Below, piece after piece: positions 33,597 to 43,268 of a DNA stretch of 64,000 nucleotides (positions are counted from its first letter, which is position 1; each line of letters opens with the position of its first letter). Made by a program: the position numbers and the translations under genes. The stretch spans positions 186,001 to 250,000 of the forward strand of contig NZ_FMXM01000006.1 in the NCBI RefSeq assembly GCF_900103325.1. Direction: 5' to 3'. This DNA is from Mesorhizobium qingshengii. GTDB taxonomy: Bacteria > Pseudomonadota > Alphaproteobacteria > Rhizobiales > Rhizobiaceae. Below the pieces are notes generated by a model. The model searched no databases. It was not told where the DNA came from and saw only the letters and a list, made by a program, of their open reading frames with translations.

Positions 33597-34850
33597 ATGT
33601 TGCGCAAACTGCTTATCGGAACGGCTCTTGCGACGAGCTTTGCGTTCTCGGCGCATGCCGCGGACGTCAAGGAAGTGCAGATGCTGCATTGGTGGACGTC
33701 GGGCGGCGAAGCGGCTGCTCTCAACGTCCTCAAGGGCGACCTGGCCAAGGAAGGCTATGCCTGGAAGGACGTGCCGGTGGCCGGCGGTGGCGGCGACGCT
33801 GCCATGACCGCGCTGAAGGCGATGGTCGCGGCCGGCAACTACCCGACCGCCTCGCAGATGCTCGGCTACACCGTGCTCGACTATGCAGCGGCCGGCGTCA
33901 TGGGGGACCTGACCGAGACGGCCAAGAAGGAAGGCTGGGACAAGTCGGTTCCGGCAGCCCTGCAGAAGTTCTCGGTCTATGAAGGCAAGTGGGTCGCGGC
34001 TCCGGTCAACGTCCACTCGGTCAACTGGCTGTGGATCAACAAGGCCGTCATGGACAAGATCGGCGGCACCGAGCCGAAGACCTTCGACGACTTCATTGCC
34101 CTGCTCGACAAGGCCAAGGCGGCAGGCGTGATCCCGCTCGCTCTCGGCGGCCAGAACTGGCAGGAAGCCACCATGTTCGACTCGGTCGTGCTGTCGACCG
34201 GCGGACCTGAGTTCTACAAGAAGGCCTTCAACGATCTCGACGATGCTTCGCTCAAGTCCGACACGATGAAGAAGTCGTTCGACAACCTCGCCAAGCTCGT
34301 CACCTATGTCGACCCGAACTTCTCGGGCCGCGACTGGAACCTTGCCACTGCCATGGTCATCAAGGGCGATGCCCTGGTGCAGGTCATGGGCGACTGGGCC
34401 AAGGGTGAGTTCCACGCCGCCAAGAAAACCCCGGGCACGGACTTCCTGTGCTATCGCTTCCCGGGCACGGACGGCTCGGTGATCTACAACTCCGACATGT
34501 TCGGCATGTTCAACGTTCCGGACGACCGCAAGGCCGCCCAGGTCGCACTTGCCACCGCCACCCTGTCGAAGAGCTTCCAGTCGGCCTTTAACGTCGTCAA
34601 GGGTTCGGTTCCGGCCCGTACCGACGTTCCGGACACCGACTTCGACGCTTGCGGCAAGAAGGGCATCGCCGACCTGAAGGCAGCCAATGATGGCGGCACG
34701 CTGTTCGGCTCGCTGGCCCAGGGTTATGGCGCGCCTCCGGCGGTCGCCAATGCCTACAAGGATGTCGTCTCGAAGTTCGTCCATGGTCAGATCAAGACCT
34801 CGGACGAGGCCGTGACCGAGCTGGTCAAGGCGATCGACGACGCCAAGTAA
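33597..34850 (+). CDS. CUT1 sugar ABC transporter, substrate-binding protein
   Basis: A 417-residue periplasmic protein. ATG 33597 is preceded by GGGAGGAAG. Signal peptide [17 protein letters not shown] is cleaved before ADVKEV. The mature start [19 protein letters not shown] and [18 protein letters not shown] closely resemble GtsA-type glucose/mannose binders (SBP_bac_1). [13 protein letters not shown] and GDWAKGEF are typical sugar-site loops. Two hairpins follow the stop codon and probably raise its level over that of the permeases. Confidence 0.92.
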   Translation: MLRKLLIGTALATSFAFSAHAADVKEVQMLHWWTSGGEAAALNVLKGDLAKEGYAWKDVPVAGGGGDAAMTALKAMVAAGNYPTASQMLGYTVLDYAAAGVMGDLTETAKKEGWDKSVPAALQKFSVYEGKWVAAPVNVHSVNWLWINKAVMDKIGGTEPKTFDDFIALLDKAKAAGVIPLALGGQNWQEATMFDSVVLSTGGPEFYKKAFNDLDDASLKSDTMKKSFDNLAKLVTYVDPNFSGRDWNLATAMVIKGDALVQVMGDWAKGEFHAAKKTPGTDFLCYRFPGTDGSVIYNSDMFGMFNVPDDRKAAQVALATATLSKSFQSAFNVVKGSVPARTDVPDTDFDACGKKGIADLKAANDGGTLFGSLAQGYGAPPAVANAYKDVVSKFVHGQIKTSDEAVTELVKAIDDAK

Positions 34851-34867
34851 GCGCAACGCATGAAAGA

Positions 34868-34939
34868 CCTTCCCCGCTCCGGCGGGGAAGGTTCCGCCTC
34901 GCAGTTGGTTGGCTTTGAGCATCGGGAAATCCGATGCTC
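34868..34939 (+). promoter_or_regulatory. Two intercistronic hairpins after the binding-protein gene
   Basis: Hairpin 1: CCTTCCCCGC / GCGGGGAAGG, 10 bp with 4-nt loop (34868-34891). Hairpin 2: GAGCATCGG / CCGATGCTC, 9 bp with 5-nt loop (34917-34939). Neither has a U-tract. Such structures protect the upstream message and cut read-through, a known way to make more binding protein than membrane subunits. Confidence 0.7.
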
Positions 34940-35027
34940 GACAACATGCCGGCCAGACCCCGCCTGCACGGGGGCCGGCTTGCCACATGACGGCAAGGGA
35001 CGGACGACCCGCAACGGGAGGAGCCTC

Positions 35028-35984
35028 ATGAGTACGGTAGCGACAAGCCAGATCAAGCTGACGCCGGAGCACGCCCGGCCACGCGCCTCGGTGCGCTCGC
35101 GCCTGCAGGACGCCCTGCCGAAGATCGTGCTGGCGCCGAGCTTCGCCATCACCATCGTCTTCGTCTACGGCTTCATCCTGTGGACGATCTACCTGTCCTT
35201 CACCAATTCCAAGACCTTCCCGTCCTATGTCATCACCGGCTCGCGCGCCTATCAGCGGCTGTGGGGCTGGACCTTCGACACCGACCCGCCATCGAGCTGG
35301 TACACGTCGATCACCAACATGGGCATTTTCGGCTTTCTCTATATCCTGATCTGCCTGGCGCTCGGCCTGTTCCTGGCCATCCTGCTCGACCAGAAGATCC
35401 GCGGCGAAGGGATGCTGCGGCCGATCTATCTCTACCCAATGGCGCTGTCTTTCATCGTCACCGGCGTCGCCTGGAAATGGTTCCTCGACCCCGGTCTTGG
35501 CCTCGAGCAGACCCTGCATCAGTGGGGCTGGACGAGCTTCCATTTCGACTGGATCAAGAACAAGGATTTCGTCATCTACACGGTGGTCATCGCCGGCGTC
35601 TGGCAGGCCTCCGGCTTCATCATGGCGATGTTCCTGGCCGGCCTGCGTGGCATCGACGGCGAGATCATGAAGGCGGCGCAGATCGATGGCGCCACCACCT
35701 TCCAGCTCTATCGCCGCATCGTCATCCCGCTGCTGCGGCCGATCTTCCTGTCGGCCTTCATCGTGCTCGCGCACCTCGCCATCAAGTCCTACGACCTTGT
35801 CGTGGCGCTGACCAGCGGCGGGCCGGGTGGCTCGGCCTGGCTGCCGTCCAACTTCATGTATGAGTACACCTTCAAGCGCAACGAAATGGCCGTCGGCTCG
35901 GCCAGCGCCGTGATCATGCTGATGACCATCGTCGCCATCATCGTGCCCTATCTCTATTCCGAACTGAGGGAGAAGCCGCGATGA
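35028..35984 (+). CDS. CUT1 sugar ABC transporter, permease 1 (MalF/UgpA type)
   Basis: A 318-residue inner-membrane protein from ATG 35028, with GGGAGGAG upstream. About six hydrophobic spans are visible, starting IVLAPSFAITIVFVYGF. The cytoplasmic EAA loop is MKAAQIDGATTFQLYRRIVI, which contacts the ATPase. It overlaps the next permease by 4 bp (ATGA). Confidence 0.92.
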   Translation: MSTVATSQIKLTPEHARPRASVRSRLQDALPKIVLAPSFAITIVFVYGFILWTIYLSFTNSKTFPSYVITGSRAYQRLWGWTFDTDPPSSWYTSITNMGIFGFLYILICLALGLFLAILLDQKIRGEGMLRPIYLYPMALSFIVTGVAWKWFLDPGLGLEQTLHQWGWTSFHFDWIKNKDFVIYTVVIAGVWQASGFIMAMFLAGLRGIDGEIMKAAQIDGATTFQLYRRIVIPLLRPIFLSAFIVLAHLAIKSYDLVVALTSGGPGGSAWLPSNFMYEYTFKRNEMAVGSASAVIMLMTIVAIIVPYLYSELREKPR

Positions 35985-36925
35985 GCGCTGTCACCACTCC
36001 CGCCCGTCAGGCCTCTGGCGGCGTCAACGTCAAGACGGTCAACCGCATCGTCATCTACGGGCTGCTGGCGTTGTTTGCGGTGTTCTACCTGATGCCGCTG
36101 TTCGTCATGCTGGTGACCTCGTTCAAGACCATGGACGAGATCCAGAACGGCAACATGCTGGCATTGCCCAGGGCGCCGACCTTCGACCCGTGGCTGAAGG
36201 CCTGGGGCGAAACCTGCGTCGGCCTCACCTGCGCCGGCATCAAGGGCTATTTCTGGAACTCCATCAAGATGGTGGTTCCGGCCGTGCTGATCTCGACCAT
36301 GCTCGGCGCCCTCAACGGCTACGTGCTGACCAAATGGCGCTTCCGTGGCGCAACGCTGGTGTTCGGGCTGATGCTGTTCGCCTGCTTCATCCCGTTCCAG
36401 TCGGTGCTGTTGCCGATGGCGACCATCCTCGGCAGCGTCGGCCGCTTCGGCGTGACGCTGCAGAACTCGATCGGAACGAGCTTCGGCCTCGGCAATTCGA
36501 CGGTCAATCTTGTCTTCGTTCACGTCGTCTACGGCATCGGCTTCACGACTTTGTTCTTCCGCAATTATTACGAGGCGTTCCCGACCGAACTGGTCAAGGC
36601 GGCTCAGGTCGACGGCGCCTCCTTCTTCCAAATTTTTCGGCGCATCATGCTGCCGAATTCGATGCCGATCTTCGTCGTCACCGTGATCTACCAGTTCACC
36701 AACATCTGGAACGACTTCCTGTTCGCCTCGGCTTACGCCGGCACCGGCGACGCGATGCCGATGACGGTGGCGCTCAACAACGTCGTCAACACCTCGACCG
36801 GTGTCGTCGAATACAACGTCAACATGGCCGCCGCGATGATCGCCGCACTCCCCACCCTTCTCGTTTATGTGCTCGCCGGCCGCTACTTCGTGCGCGGTCT
36901 CATGGCCGGCGCCGTCAAAGGATAA
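35981..36925 (+). CDS. CUT1 sugar ABC transporter, permease 2 (MalG/UgpE type)
   Basis: A 314-residue inner-membrane protein. Six spans begin with IVIYGLLALFAVFYLMPLFV. The EAA loop is VKAAQVDGASFFQIFRRIML. The long first periplasmic region after LPRAPTFDPW is normal for MalG-type subunits of GtsC-like systems. Translationally coupled to permease 1; the ATPase gene begins 4 bp downstream. Confidence 0.92.
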   Translation: MSAVTTPARQASGGVNVKTVNRIVIYGLLALFAVFYLMPLFVMLVTSFKTMDEIQNGNMLALPRAPTFDPWLKAWGETCVGLTCAGIKGYFWNSIKMVVPAVLISTMLGALNGYVLTKWRFRGATLVFGLMLFACFIPFQSVLLPMATILGSVGRFGVTLQNSIGTSFGLGNSTVNLVFVHVVYGIGFTTLFFRNYYEAFPTELVKAAQVDGASFFQIFRRIMLPNSMPIFVVTVIYQFTNIWNDFLFASAYAGTGDAMPMTVALNNVVNTSTGVVEYNVNMAAAMIAALPTLLVYVLAGRYFVRGLMAGAVKG

Positions 36926-36929
36926 CCCG

Positions 36930-38045
36930 ATGGCTTTTCTTGAAATTGATGGTCTGAGGAAGCGCTTCGGCCAGGTCGAGATCCTCAAGGGGATCGACCT
37001 CGATCTGGAGAAGGGCGGCTTCCTGGTGCTGGTCGGCCCGTCCGGCTGCGGCAAGTCCACGCTGCTCAACACCATTGCCGGACTGGAGACGATCACCTCC
37101 GGCGAAATCCGTGTCGACGGCCGCACGATCAACGATCTGCATCCGTCGAAGCGCGACATCGCCATGGTGTTCCAGAGCTACGCCCTCTACCCGAACATGA
37201 CGGTGGCCGGAAACATCTCCTTCGGCATGGAGATGCGCGGCGTGCCGGCGGCAGAGCGGCAGAAGGCGATCGACAAGGTGGCCAAGGTGCTGCAGATCGG
37301 CCATCTCCTGCAGCGCAAGCCGAGCCAGCTTTCGGGCGGCCAGCGCCAGCGCGTCGCCATGGGCCGGGCGCTGGTGCGCGACCCCAAACTGTTCCTGTTC
37401 GACGAGCCTCTGTCCAACCTCGACGCCAAGCTGCGCGTCGACATGCGCATCGAGATCAAGCGCCTGCATGCCACCACCGGCACGACCATCGTCTACGTCA
37501 CCCACGACCAGATCGAGGCGATGACGCTGGCGACCAAGATCGCCGTGATGCGCGATGGCGAGGTGCAGCAGTTCGGCACGCCGGCCGAAATCTACAACAA
37601 CCCCACCAATCTCTTCGTCGCCGACTTCATGGGCTCGCCGGCGATGAACCTCATCCCGGCGACAATCGGCACCAACGGCAATGCGCTGTCCGTCGTGCTG
37701 CAGCGCGAGGCGCGCGAGCCGATCTCGCTGCCGATGGCAAATGCACCGGCGGGCCTGTCGGCTTTCCAGGGCAAGCCCATCATCTTCGGCGTTCGCCCGG
37801 AAGCCCTGACCGATCCGGAAGGCGCCGAGCGCAACGCCTCCAACATCGCCACCGCCGACTGCCATATCGAAGTGGTGGAGCCGGCCGGCTCCGACACCTT
37901 CGCCGTCACCAATCTCGGCGGCAAGGGCGTGGTGGCGCGGCTGCGCGCCGATGCCAACATCCAGCCGGGCACCAACACGCCGCTCGCTTTCAACCTGACC
38001 AAGGCGGTGTTCTTCGATCCGGCGACCGAGAACCGCATTCGCTGA
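36930..38045 (+). CDS. CUT1 sugar ABC transporter, ATP-binding protein (UgpC/MsmK type)
   Basis: A 371-residue ATPase from ATG 36930. Walker A GPSGCGKSTLLN, Q-loop in VFQSYALYPNMTV, signature LSGGQRQRVAMGRALV, Walker B LFLFDEPLSNLD and switch His in YVTHDQIEAMT are intact. The C-terminal TOBE/OB region (IIFGVRPEAL) is typical of CUT1 systems. It completes the importer. Confidence 0.95.
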   Translation: MAFLEIDGLRKRFGQVEILKGIDLDLEKGGFLVLVGPSGCGKSTLLNTIAGLETITSGEIRVDGRTINDLHPSKRDIAMVFQSYALYPNMTVAGNISFGMEMRGVPAAERQKAIDKVAKVLQIGHLLQRKPSQLSGGQRQRVAMGRALVRDPKLFLFDEPLSNLDAKLRVDMRIEIKRLHATTGTTIVYVTHDQIEAMTLATKIAVMRDGEVQQFGTPAEIYNNPTNLFVADFMGSPAMNLIPATIGTNGNALSVVLQREAREPISLPMANAPAGLSAFQGKPIIFGVRPEALTDPEGAERNASNIATADCHIEVVEPAGSDTFAVTNLGGKGVVARLRADANIQPGTNTPLAFNLTKAVFFDPATENRIR

Positions 38046-38050
38046 CGGCT

Positions 38051-39565
38051 ATGACACATCCGGACATCGTCATCATCGGCTCCGGCATCGGCGGCGCCAC
38101 GATCGCCTCCGGACTTGCCGGCAGCGGCGCTTCGATCCTGATGCTGGAACGCGGTGAGCCGTTGCCGGCAACGCCGCATGCGCGTGACACGCGTTCCATC
38201 TTCGTCGACGGCCATTACCGGCCGAAGGAGATGTGGCGCGAAGCCGGTGGTGGTGCCGCCTTCAATCCCGGCAACTATTACTATGTCGGCGGCAATTCGA
38301 AATTCTACGGCGCGGTGCTGATCCGCTACCGCAAGGAAGATTTCTCTTCCATGGAGCATTTCGGCGGCGTCTCGCCAGCCTGGCCCTTTTCCTATGACAC
38401 GTTCGAGCCCTGGTATTCGAAGGCCGAGCAACTGTTTCGCGTGCGCGGCACGCTGGGCGAGGATCCGACCGAGCCATTCCACTCGATCCCTTACGCGTTC
38501 AAGCCAGTGCCCGACGAAGCGCCGATCGCGCGCGCCCGCGCCGAGCTTAGGGGACTCGGCCTGCACCCAGCCTCACTGCCGCTCGGCGTCGACATCGACA
38601 CCTGGCTGAAGGAGGGCAAGACCGGCTGGGACGCTTTCCCGAACACAGGCCAGGGCAAGGTCGATGCGCAAACGGGGCCGCTGACGACGGCACTGAACGA
38701 CCAGAACATCAAGCTCGAGACCGGCGCCTATGTCGAATATCTCGAGGCGTCGCCTGACGGCAAAACCATATCAGCCATCCACTATCGCCAGAATGGCGAG
38801 TTGAAAAAGGTGACACCGAAGCTGGTCATCCTCTCTGCCGGCGCGGTCAATTCCGCCGTAATCCTGCTGCGTTCGCCCTCGCCCGGCAACAGCAAGGCAG
38901 GTGGTCTTGCCAACCGCTCCGACCAGGTCGGCCGCAATTTCATGAATCACAATTCGAGCGCCATGCTGGCGATCGATCCGCGCCGCCGGAACGATGCCGT
39001 CTACCAGAAGACGCTGATGCTGAATGACTATTATCTGTCCGACGGCAAGGGCGGCAAGCCGCTCGGCAACGTCCAGCTGCTCGGCAAGATCGACGGCAAC
39101 ATGCTCAGGGCCAATGTGAAATTCGCGCCGAAATTCGCGCTCGACTTCATGGCCGGCCACGCCATCGACTGGTACCTGATGTGCGAGGACCTGCCCGATC
39201 CCGAAAGCCGCATCATGGTCGATGGCAAGGACATCGTCATGCAATGGCGGCGCTCCAACATGCAGTCGCTCGACGGCCTGACCAAGGTGATGCGCGAGAA
39301 TTTTCGCGCCTGCGGTTATCCCATCGTGCTGTCGCGCCCCTTCGACAAGCGCACCCCTTCCCACCAGTGCGGCACGGTGAGGATGGGCGACGATCCCGCC
39401 ACCGCGCCGCTTGATCCCTTCTGCCGCTCGTTCGATCACCAGAACCTGTTCGTCGTCGACGGCGGCTTCCTGCCGAACTCGGCAGCCGTCAATCCGGCAC
39501 TGTCGATCGCCGCGCAAGCGCTGCGCGTCGCCGACCACATCCGCAAGACGGAGCTGACGGCATGA
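38051..39565 (+). CDS. GMC-type FAD oxidoreductase (pyranose-oxidase-like)
   Basis: A 504-residue flavoprotein beginning 5 bp after the ATPase gene. FAD loop DIVIIGSGIGGATIASGLAG, YYVGGNSKFYGAVLIRYR near the flavin, and the active-site pair His in SHQCGTVRMG and Asn in AAVNPALSIAAQALR. The overall layout resembles pyranose 2-oxidase and sugar 3-oxidases more than choline dehydrogenase. No twin-arginine signal is visible, so it is cytoplasmic. Likely job: oxidation of a ring hydroxyl of the imported sugar or glycoside (inference). Confidence 0.85.
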   Translation: MTHPDIVIIGSGIGGATIASGLAGSGASILMLERGEPLPATPHARDTRSIFVDGHYRPKEMWREAGGGAAFNPGNYYYVGGNSKFYGAVLIRYRKEDFSSMEHFGGVSPAWPFSYDTFEPWYSKAEQLFRVRGTLGEDPTEPFHSIPYAFKPVPDEAPIARARAELRGLGLHPASLPLGVDIDTWLKEGKTGWDAFPNTGQGKVDAQTGPLTTALNDQNIKLETGAYVEYLEASPDGKTISAIHYRQNGELKKVTPKLVILSAGAVNSAVILLRSPSPGNSKAGGLANRSDQVGRNFMNHNSSAMLAIDPRRRNDAVYQKTLMLNDYYLSDGKGGKPLGNVQLLGKIDGNMLRANVKFAPKFALDFMAGHAIDWYLMCEDLPDPESRIMVDGKDIVMQWRRSNMQSLDGLTKVMRENFRACGYPIVLSRPFDKRTPSHQCGTVRMGDDPATAPLDPFCRSFDHQNLFVVDGGFLPNSAAVNPALSIAAQALRVADHIRKTELTA

Positions 39566-40323
39566 GCCGCCCTGCAGCAATTGTCACCGGCGGCGCGCGT
39601 GGCATTGGCCTTGCCTGCGCCGAAGCACTCGCCGATGCCGGCTTCGACATTCTCGTTGCCGACCTTGCTGAAAGAGCTGCCGATGAACTCGCCGCCATCA
39701 TCACCGCGCGCGGCGCGGCATTCGCCTACCATCGGTGTGACATCGCCGATCTCTCCGCTCACGCCACACTTATCGACGCGGCGATGCGCGCCTTCGGCCG
39801 CATCGACTGCCTGGTCAACAATGCCGGCGTCGGCGCCGTCGTGCGTGGCGACCTGCTGGAGCTCAAGCCTGAGAATTTCGATCGCGCAATCAGTATCAAC
39901 CTGCGCGGCACCATCTTCCTCAGCCAGGCGGTGGCCAATGCCATGCTGGCGGCACCTGCCGACTCGCCGAGATCGATCATCACCATCACCTCGGTCAGCG
40001 CCGAAATGGCCTCGCCGGAACGATCGGACTACTGCATCTCGAAGGCTGGCCTTTCGATGTGGGTGAAGAACCTGGCTCTCAGGCTAGCCGCCGAGAATAT
40101 CGGCGTCTTCGAACTGCGGCCGGGCATCATCCGCACCGAAATGACGGCAGGCGTGGCCGCCAAATACGACGCATTGATCGACGGTGGACTGGTGCCGGCA
40201 AAGCGCTGGGGCGTGGCCGCCGACATCGGCGCCGTGGTGGCGACCCTGGCTGGCGGCAAGCTCGGCTTCTCGACCGGCTCGATCATCAATGTCGACGGCG
40301 CGCTCTCCGTGCCGCGACTGTAA
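39562..40323 (+). CDS. Short-chain dehydrogenase/reductase (SDR)
   Basis: A 253-residue classical SDR, overlapping the preceding gene by 4 bp. NAD(P) loop VTGGARGIGLACAEALA, NNAGVGAVV, catalytic Ser in ITSVSAEMASPE and Tyr-x3-Lys in DYCISKAGLSMW; the C terminus ends with VDGALSVPRL. Often labelled 3-ketoacyl-ACP reductase, but the operon suggests a carbohydrate or keto-sugar substrate. Confidence 0.9.
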   Translation: MSRPAAIVTGGARGIGLACAEALADAGFDILVADLAERAADELAAIITARGAAFAYHRCDIADLSAHATLIDAAMRAFGRIDCLVNNAGVGAVVRGDLLELKPENFDRAISINLRGTIFLSQAVANAMLAAPADSPRSIITITSVSAEMASPERSDYCISKAGLSMWVKNLALRLAAENIGVFELRPGIIRTEMTAGVAAKYDALIDGGLVPAKRWGVAADIGAVVATLAGGKLGFSTGSIINVDGALSVPRL

Positions 40324-40335
40324 GTGGATAGTGTC

Positions 40336-41964
40336 ATGACCGACTATATCATCGTGGGCGCCGGCCCGGCCGGTTGTGTTCTGGCCAACCGGCTGAGCGA
40401 GGATCCGGCGAATTCGGTCCTTCTTCTGGAGGCCGGCGGCAAGGACTGGCATCCCTATATCCACATGCCGGCCGGCTTCGCCAAGATGACCAAGGGCATC
40501 GCTTCCTGGGGCTGGTCGACCGTGCCGCAGAAGCACATGAAGGACCGCGTCTTCTGGTACACGCAGGCCAAGGTGATCGGCGGCGGCTCCTCGATCAACG
40601 CCCAGATCTACACGCGCGGCAATGCCCGTGACTACGACGCCTGGGAGAAGGAAGAAGGTCTCGCCGGCTGGGGCTACCGCGACGTGCTGCCCTATTTCAA
40701 GCGCGCCGAGAACAACCAGCGCTACGCCAACGATTTTCATGGCGACCAGGGGCCGCTCGGCGTGTCCAACCCGATTTCGCCGCTGCCGATCTGCGAGGCC
40801 TATTTCCGCGCCGGCCAGGAAATGGGCATTCCCTTCAATCCGGATTTCAACGGCGCCAGCCAGGAAGGCGTCGGCTACTATCAACTGACCCAGAAGGACG
40901 CGAGGCGGTCATCCGCCTCCGTCGCCTATCTCAAGCCGGTCCGTGCGCGCAAGAACCTGACCGTCAGGACCGATATGCTGGTGACCCGCGTCGTCGTCGA
41001 GAAAGGACGCGCCATCGGCGTCGAAATCGTCGACAGACCGGGCGGCCAGAAGTCGATCCTGCGCGCCGAGCGCGAGGTGATCGTCTCGTCCGGCGCCATC
41101 GGCTCGCCGAAGCTCCTGATGCAGTCCGGCATCGGCCCGGCCGATCATCTGAAGTCTGTCGGCGTGACGCCGGTGCACGATCTGCCCGGCGTCGGCTCCA
41201 ACATGCAGGACCATCTCGACCTGTTCGTCATCGCCGAATGCACTGGCGACCACACCTACGACAACTACGCCAAGCTGCACCGCACGGCGTGGGCTGGCCT
41301 GCAGTATCTGCTGCTGAAAAAGGGGCCGGTCGCCTCCAGCCTGTTCGAGACCGGCGGCTTCTGGTACGCCGACCCGACAGCTGCCTCGCCCGACATCCAG
41401 TTCCATCTCGGCCTCGGTTCCGGCATCGAAGCCGGCGTGGAGAAGTTGAATAATCCGGGCGTCACCTTGAATTCGGCGTTCCTGCGGCCGCGCTCGCGCG
41501 GCACGGTGCGGCTGAAGAGCGGCGACCCGGCCGACCATCCGCTGATCGACCCGAATTACTGGTCCGATCCTTATGATCGCGCCATGTCGATCAAGGGGCT
41601 CAGGCTGGCGCGTGAGATCATGCGGCAGAAGGCGCTTGCCCCCTATGTGCTGCGCGAAGTGCTGCCCGGCCCGTCACTCGCCAGCGACGACGAGCTGTTC
41701 GACTACGCCTGCCGCAGCTCAAAGACCGATCATCACCCTGTCGGCACCTGCCGCATGGGCCATGACGACATGGCGGTTGTGGCGCCGGATCTGCGGCTGC
41801 GCGGCATCGAAGCCTTACGCGTCTGCGATGCTTCGGTGATGCCGCGCGTGCCCTCCTCCAACACCAACGCGCCAACCATCATGGTCGGCGAAAAGGGTGC
41901 CGATCTGGTCCTCGGCCGCGAGCCGCTGCCGCCGGCGGTGTTTTCCGGTAATCGCGCGGCGTGA
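40336..41964 (+). CDS. GMC-type FAD oxidoreductase (choline-dehydrogenase-like)
   Basis: A 542-residue flavoprotein from ATG 40336. FAD loop YIIVGAGPAGCVLANRLSED, the GMC signature VIGGGSSINAQIYTRGN, a second signature GAIGSPKLLMQSGIGP, and the active site HPVGTCRMG ... NTNAPTIMVGEKGADL. It belongs with BetA/AlkJ-type alcohol dehydrogenases that pass electrons to quinone. There is no bet operon here; the primary alcohol substrate would come from this catabolic route. Confidence 0.9.
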   Translation: MTDYIIVGAGPAGCVLANRLSEDPANSVLLLEAGGKDWHPYIHMPAGFAKMTKGIASWGWSTVPQKHMKDRVFWYTQAKVIGGGSSINAQIYTRGNARDYDAWEKEEGLAGWGYRDVLPYFKRAENNQRYANDFHGDQGPLGVSNPISPLPICEAYFRAGQEMGIPFNPDFNGASQEGVGYYQLTQKDARRSSASVAYLKPVRARKNLTVRTDMLVTRVVVEKGRAIGVEIVDRPGGQKSILRAEREVIVSSGAIGSPKLLMQSGIGPADHLKSVGVTPVHDLPGVGSNMQDHLDLFVIAECTGDHTYDNYAKLHRTAWAGLQYLLLKKGPVASSLFETGGFWYADPTAASPDIQFHLGLGSGIEAGVEKLNNPGVTLNSAFLRPRSRGTVRLKSGDPADHPLIDPNYWSDPYDRAMSIKGLRLAREIMRQKALAPYVLREVLPGPSLASDDELFDYACRSSKTDHHPVGTCRMGHDDMAVVAPDLRLRGIEALRVCDASVMPRVPSSNTNAPTIMVGEKGADLVLGREPLPPAVFSGNRAA

Positions 41965-41985
41965 CAGCCGAGAAGGAACAATCCG

Positions 41986-42303
41986 ATGATCAGGCACTGT
42001 GTCTTCGTCAAATTCCGCAATGATGTCGGCGTCGGCGAACGCAAGGCGATCCACGCCGACCTCGACGCACTGCGACAGGTGATCGACGGCATGGATGCGG
42101 TCCAATTCAGCGCCAATGTCAGCCCCGAACCGTTCGCCCGCGGCTTCACCCATGGCTTCACCATCGATTTCCGCGATGCCGCCGTGCGCGACGCCTATCT
42201 GGTGCATGAAGCCCACCAGCGTGCAGGTGCCCGGCTGGTGGCCGCGCTCGAAGGCGGAACGGATGGGTTGATGGTTTTCGACCTCGATCTTACGAAAAAG
42301 TGA
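41986..42303 (+). CDS. Dabb (stress-responsive alpha/beta barrel) family protein
   Basis: A 105-residue ferredoxin-like dimeric barrel protein. IRHCVFVKFRND, the Phe/Tyr-rich middle and the HEAHQRAGARLVAAL helix fit the Dabb domain. It lies 21 bp after the second GMC gene and is the last gene of the operon. Members include small enzymes (decarboxylases, cyclases) and binding proteins; its position suggests a catalytic or carrier step. Confidence 0.85.
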   Translation: MIRHCVFVKFRNDVGVGERKAIHADLDALRQVIDGMDAVQFSANVSPEPFARGFTHGFTIDFRDAAVRDAYLVHEAHQRAGARLVAALEGGTDGLMVFDLDLTKK

Positions 42304-42307
42304 CCGC

Positions 42308-42328
42308 CGGTTTTTCGAAAGCCGGCTG
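42308..42328. terminator. Hairpin ending the catabolic operon
   Basis: GCCGG and CCGGC close a stem that continues through T.G and three T-A pairs, followed on the plus strand by a moderately T-rich stretch. It lies between the Dabb gene and the convergent DMT transporter gene. Confidence 0.55.
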
Positions 42329-42415
42329 ATGGCTGTTCTCTTTTGCCGACCGGGCGTCATCCGCTTCAGTCCGGAACGGCGCGGCCAGGTGATGACCGTT
42401 CCGGGCTCACGGCAG

Positions 42416-43261
42416 CTAACCCAGTCGGAGCGCAATAACGCCGGCGACGATGCTGATCGCGGCGGCACCGCGCCAGCCCGTCATCTTCTCGCCGAGCGCG
42501 AAGACCGAGATCATCATGGCAAACAGGATCGAGGTCTCGCGCAGCGACGCCACCGAGGCGATCGGCGCCTTGGTCATCGCCCACATCACGATCCAGTAGG
42601 CAGCGCCACTGAGTACACCGGTGAACAGCCCCGTCTTCCAGTCGCGCGCCAGCACTGGCAGCGACCGCGGCCCGCGGAAGGCGATGCACAACACCAGCGC
42701 CCATAACGCGTCGCAGATGAACAGCCAGGCTGCATAGCTCGACGCGGTGGCTGCGAGCCGCGCGCCACTGCCGTCCGACAGCGTGTAGCTGGCGATGAAG
42801 ATCGAGGTGCCTAACGCAAAGCCGACCGCCCGCAGGTTGAGCTTCTCCAGATGCGCGCCACCGCGAAACGACATCACCAGCGTGCCGGCCGACAACAGAG
42901 CGATGCCGAGAATGGCGAGCGGAGCCGGAACCTCCTTGACCACCACCATGCCGCCGATGGCGGCGAGCAATGGCGCGGTGCCGCGCGCCAGCGGATAGGT
43001 CTGGGCGAAATCGCCGGCCTTGTAGGCGCCGATGAGGAATGTCCGGTAGCCCATGTGGAAGAAGACCGAGGCGATGATGTAGGGCCACACTTCGGCTTTC
43101 GGCACTTCGACGAAAGGCAGCGCCACGAGGGCAGCAGTGCCCATGCCGAGCGTCATCAGCGTGATCGACAGGAAGCGGTCGAGGTGCACCTTGACCAGCG
43201 CGTTCCAGATCGCGTGCATGGCGGCGGCGGCGAGCACCGCGAAAAAGACGAACAAGGTCAT
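42416..43261 (-). CDS. DMT-superfamily transporter (EamA domains)
   Basis: A 281-residue inner-membrane protein from ATG 43261. About ten hydrophobic spans in two repeats; the second half has AAYWIVMWAMTKAPIASVAS and ISVFALGEKMTGWRGA, typical EamA repeat ends. Substrate unknown. The EEP-family gene lies 8 bp upstream on the same strand, so they are likely co-transcribed. Confidence 0.9.
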   Translation of the reverse strand: MTLFVFFAVLAAAAMHAIWNALVKVHLDRFLSITLMTLGMGTAALVALPFVEVPKAEVWPYIIASVFFHMGYRTFLIGAYKAGDFAQTYPLARGTAPLLAAIGGMVVVKEVPAPLAILGIALLSAGTLVMSFRGGAHLEKLNLRAVGFALGTSIFIASYTLSDGSGARLAATASSYAAWLFICDALWALVLCIAFRGPRSLPVLARDWKTGLFTGVLSGAAYWIVMWAMTKAPIASVASLRETSILFAMMISVFALGEKMTGWRGAAAISIVAGVIALRLG

Positions 43262-43268
43262 GTGCGGC

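Noticed and set aside
32010..35774. Open frame of about 1250 codons on the minus strand opposite the ALDH and ABC genes
   Set aside because: It crosses three well-supported genes and their spacers, with low-complexity Arg/Asp/His composition and no family motifs. Compositional artefact.
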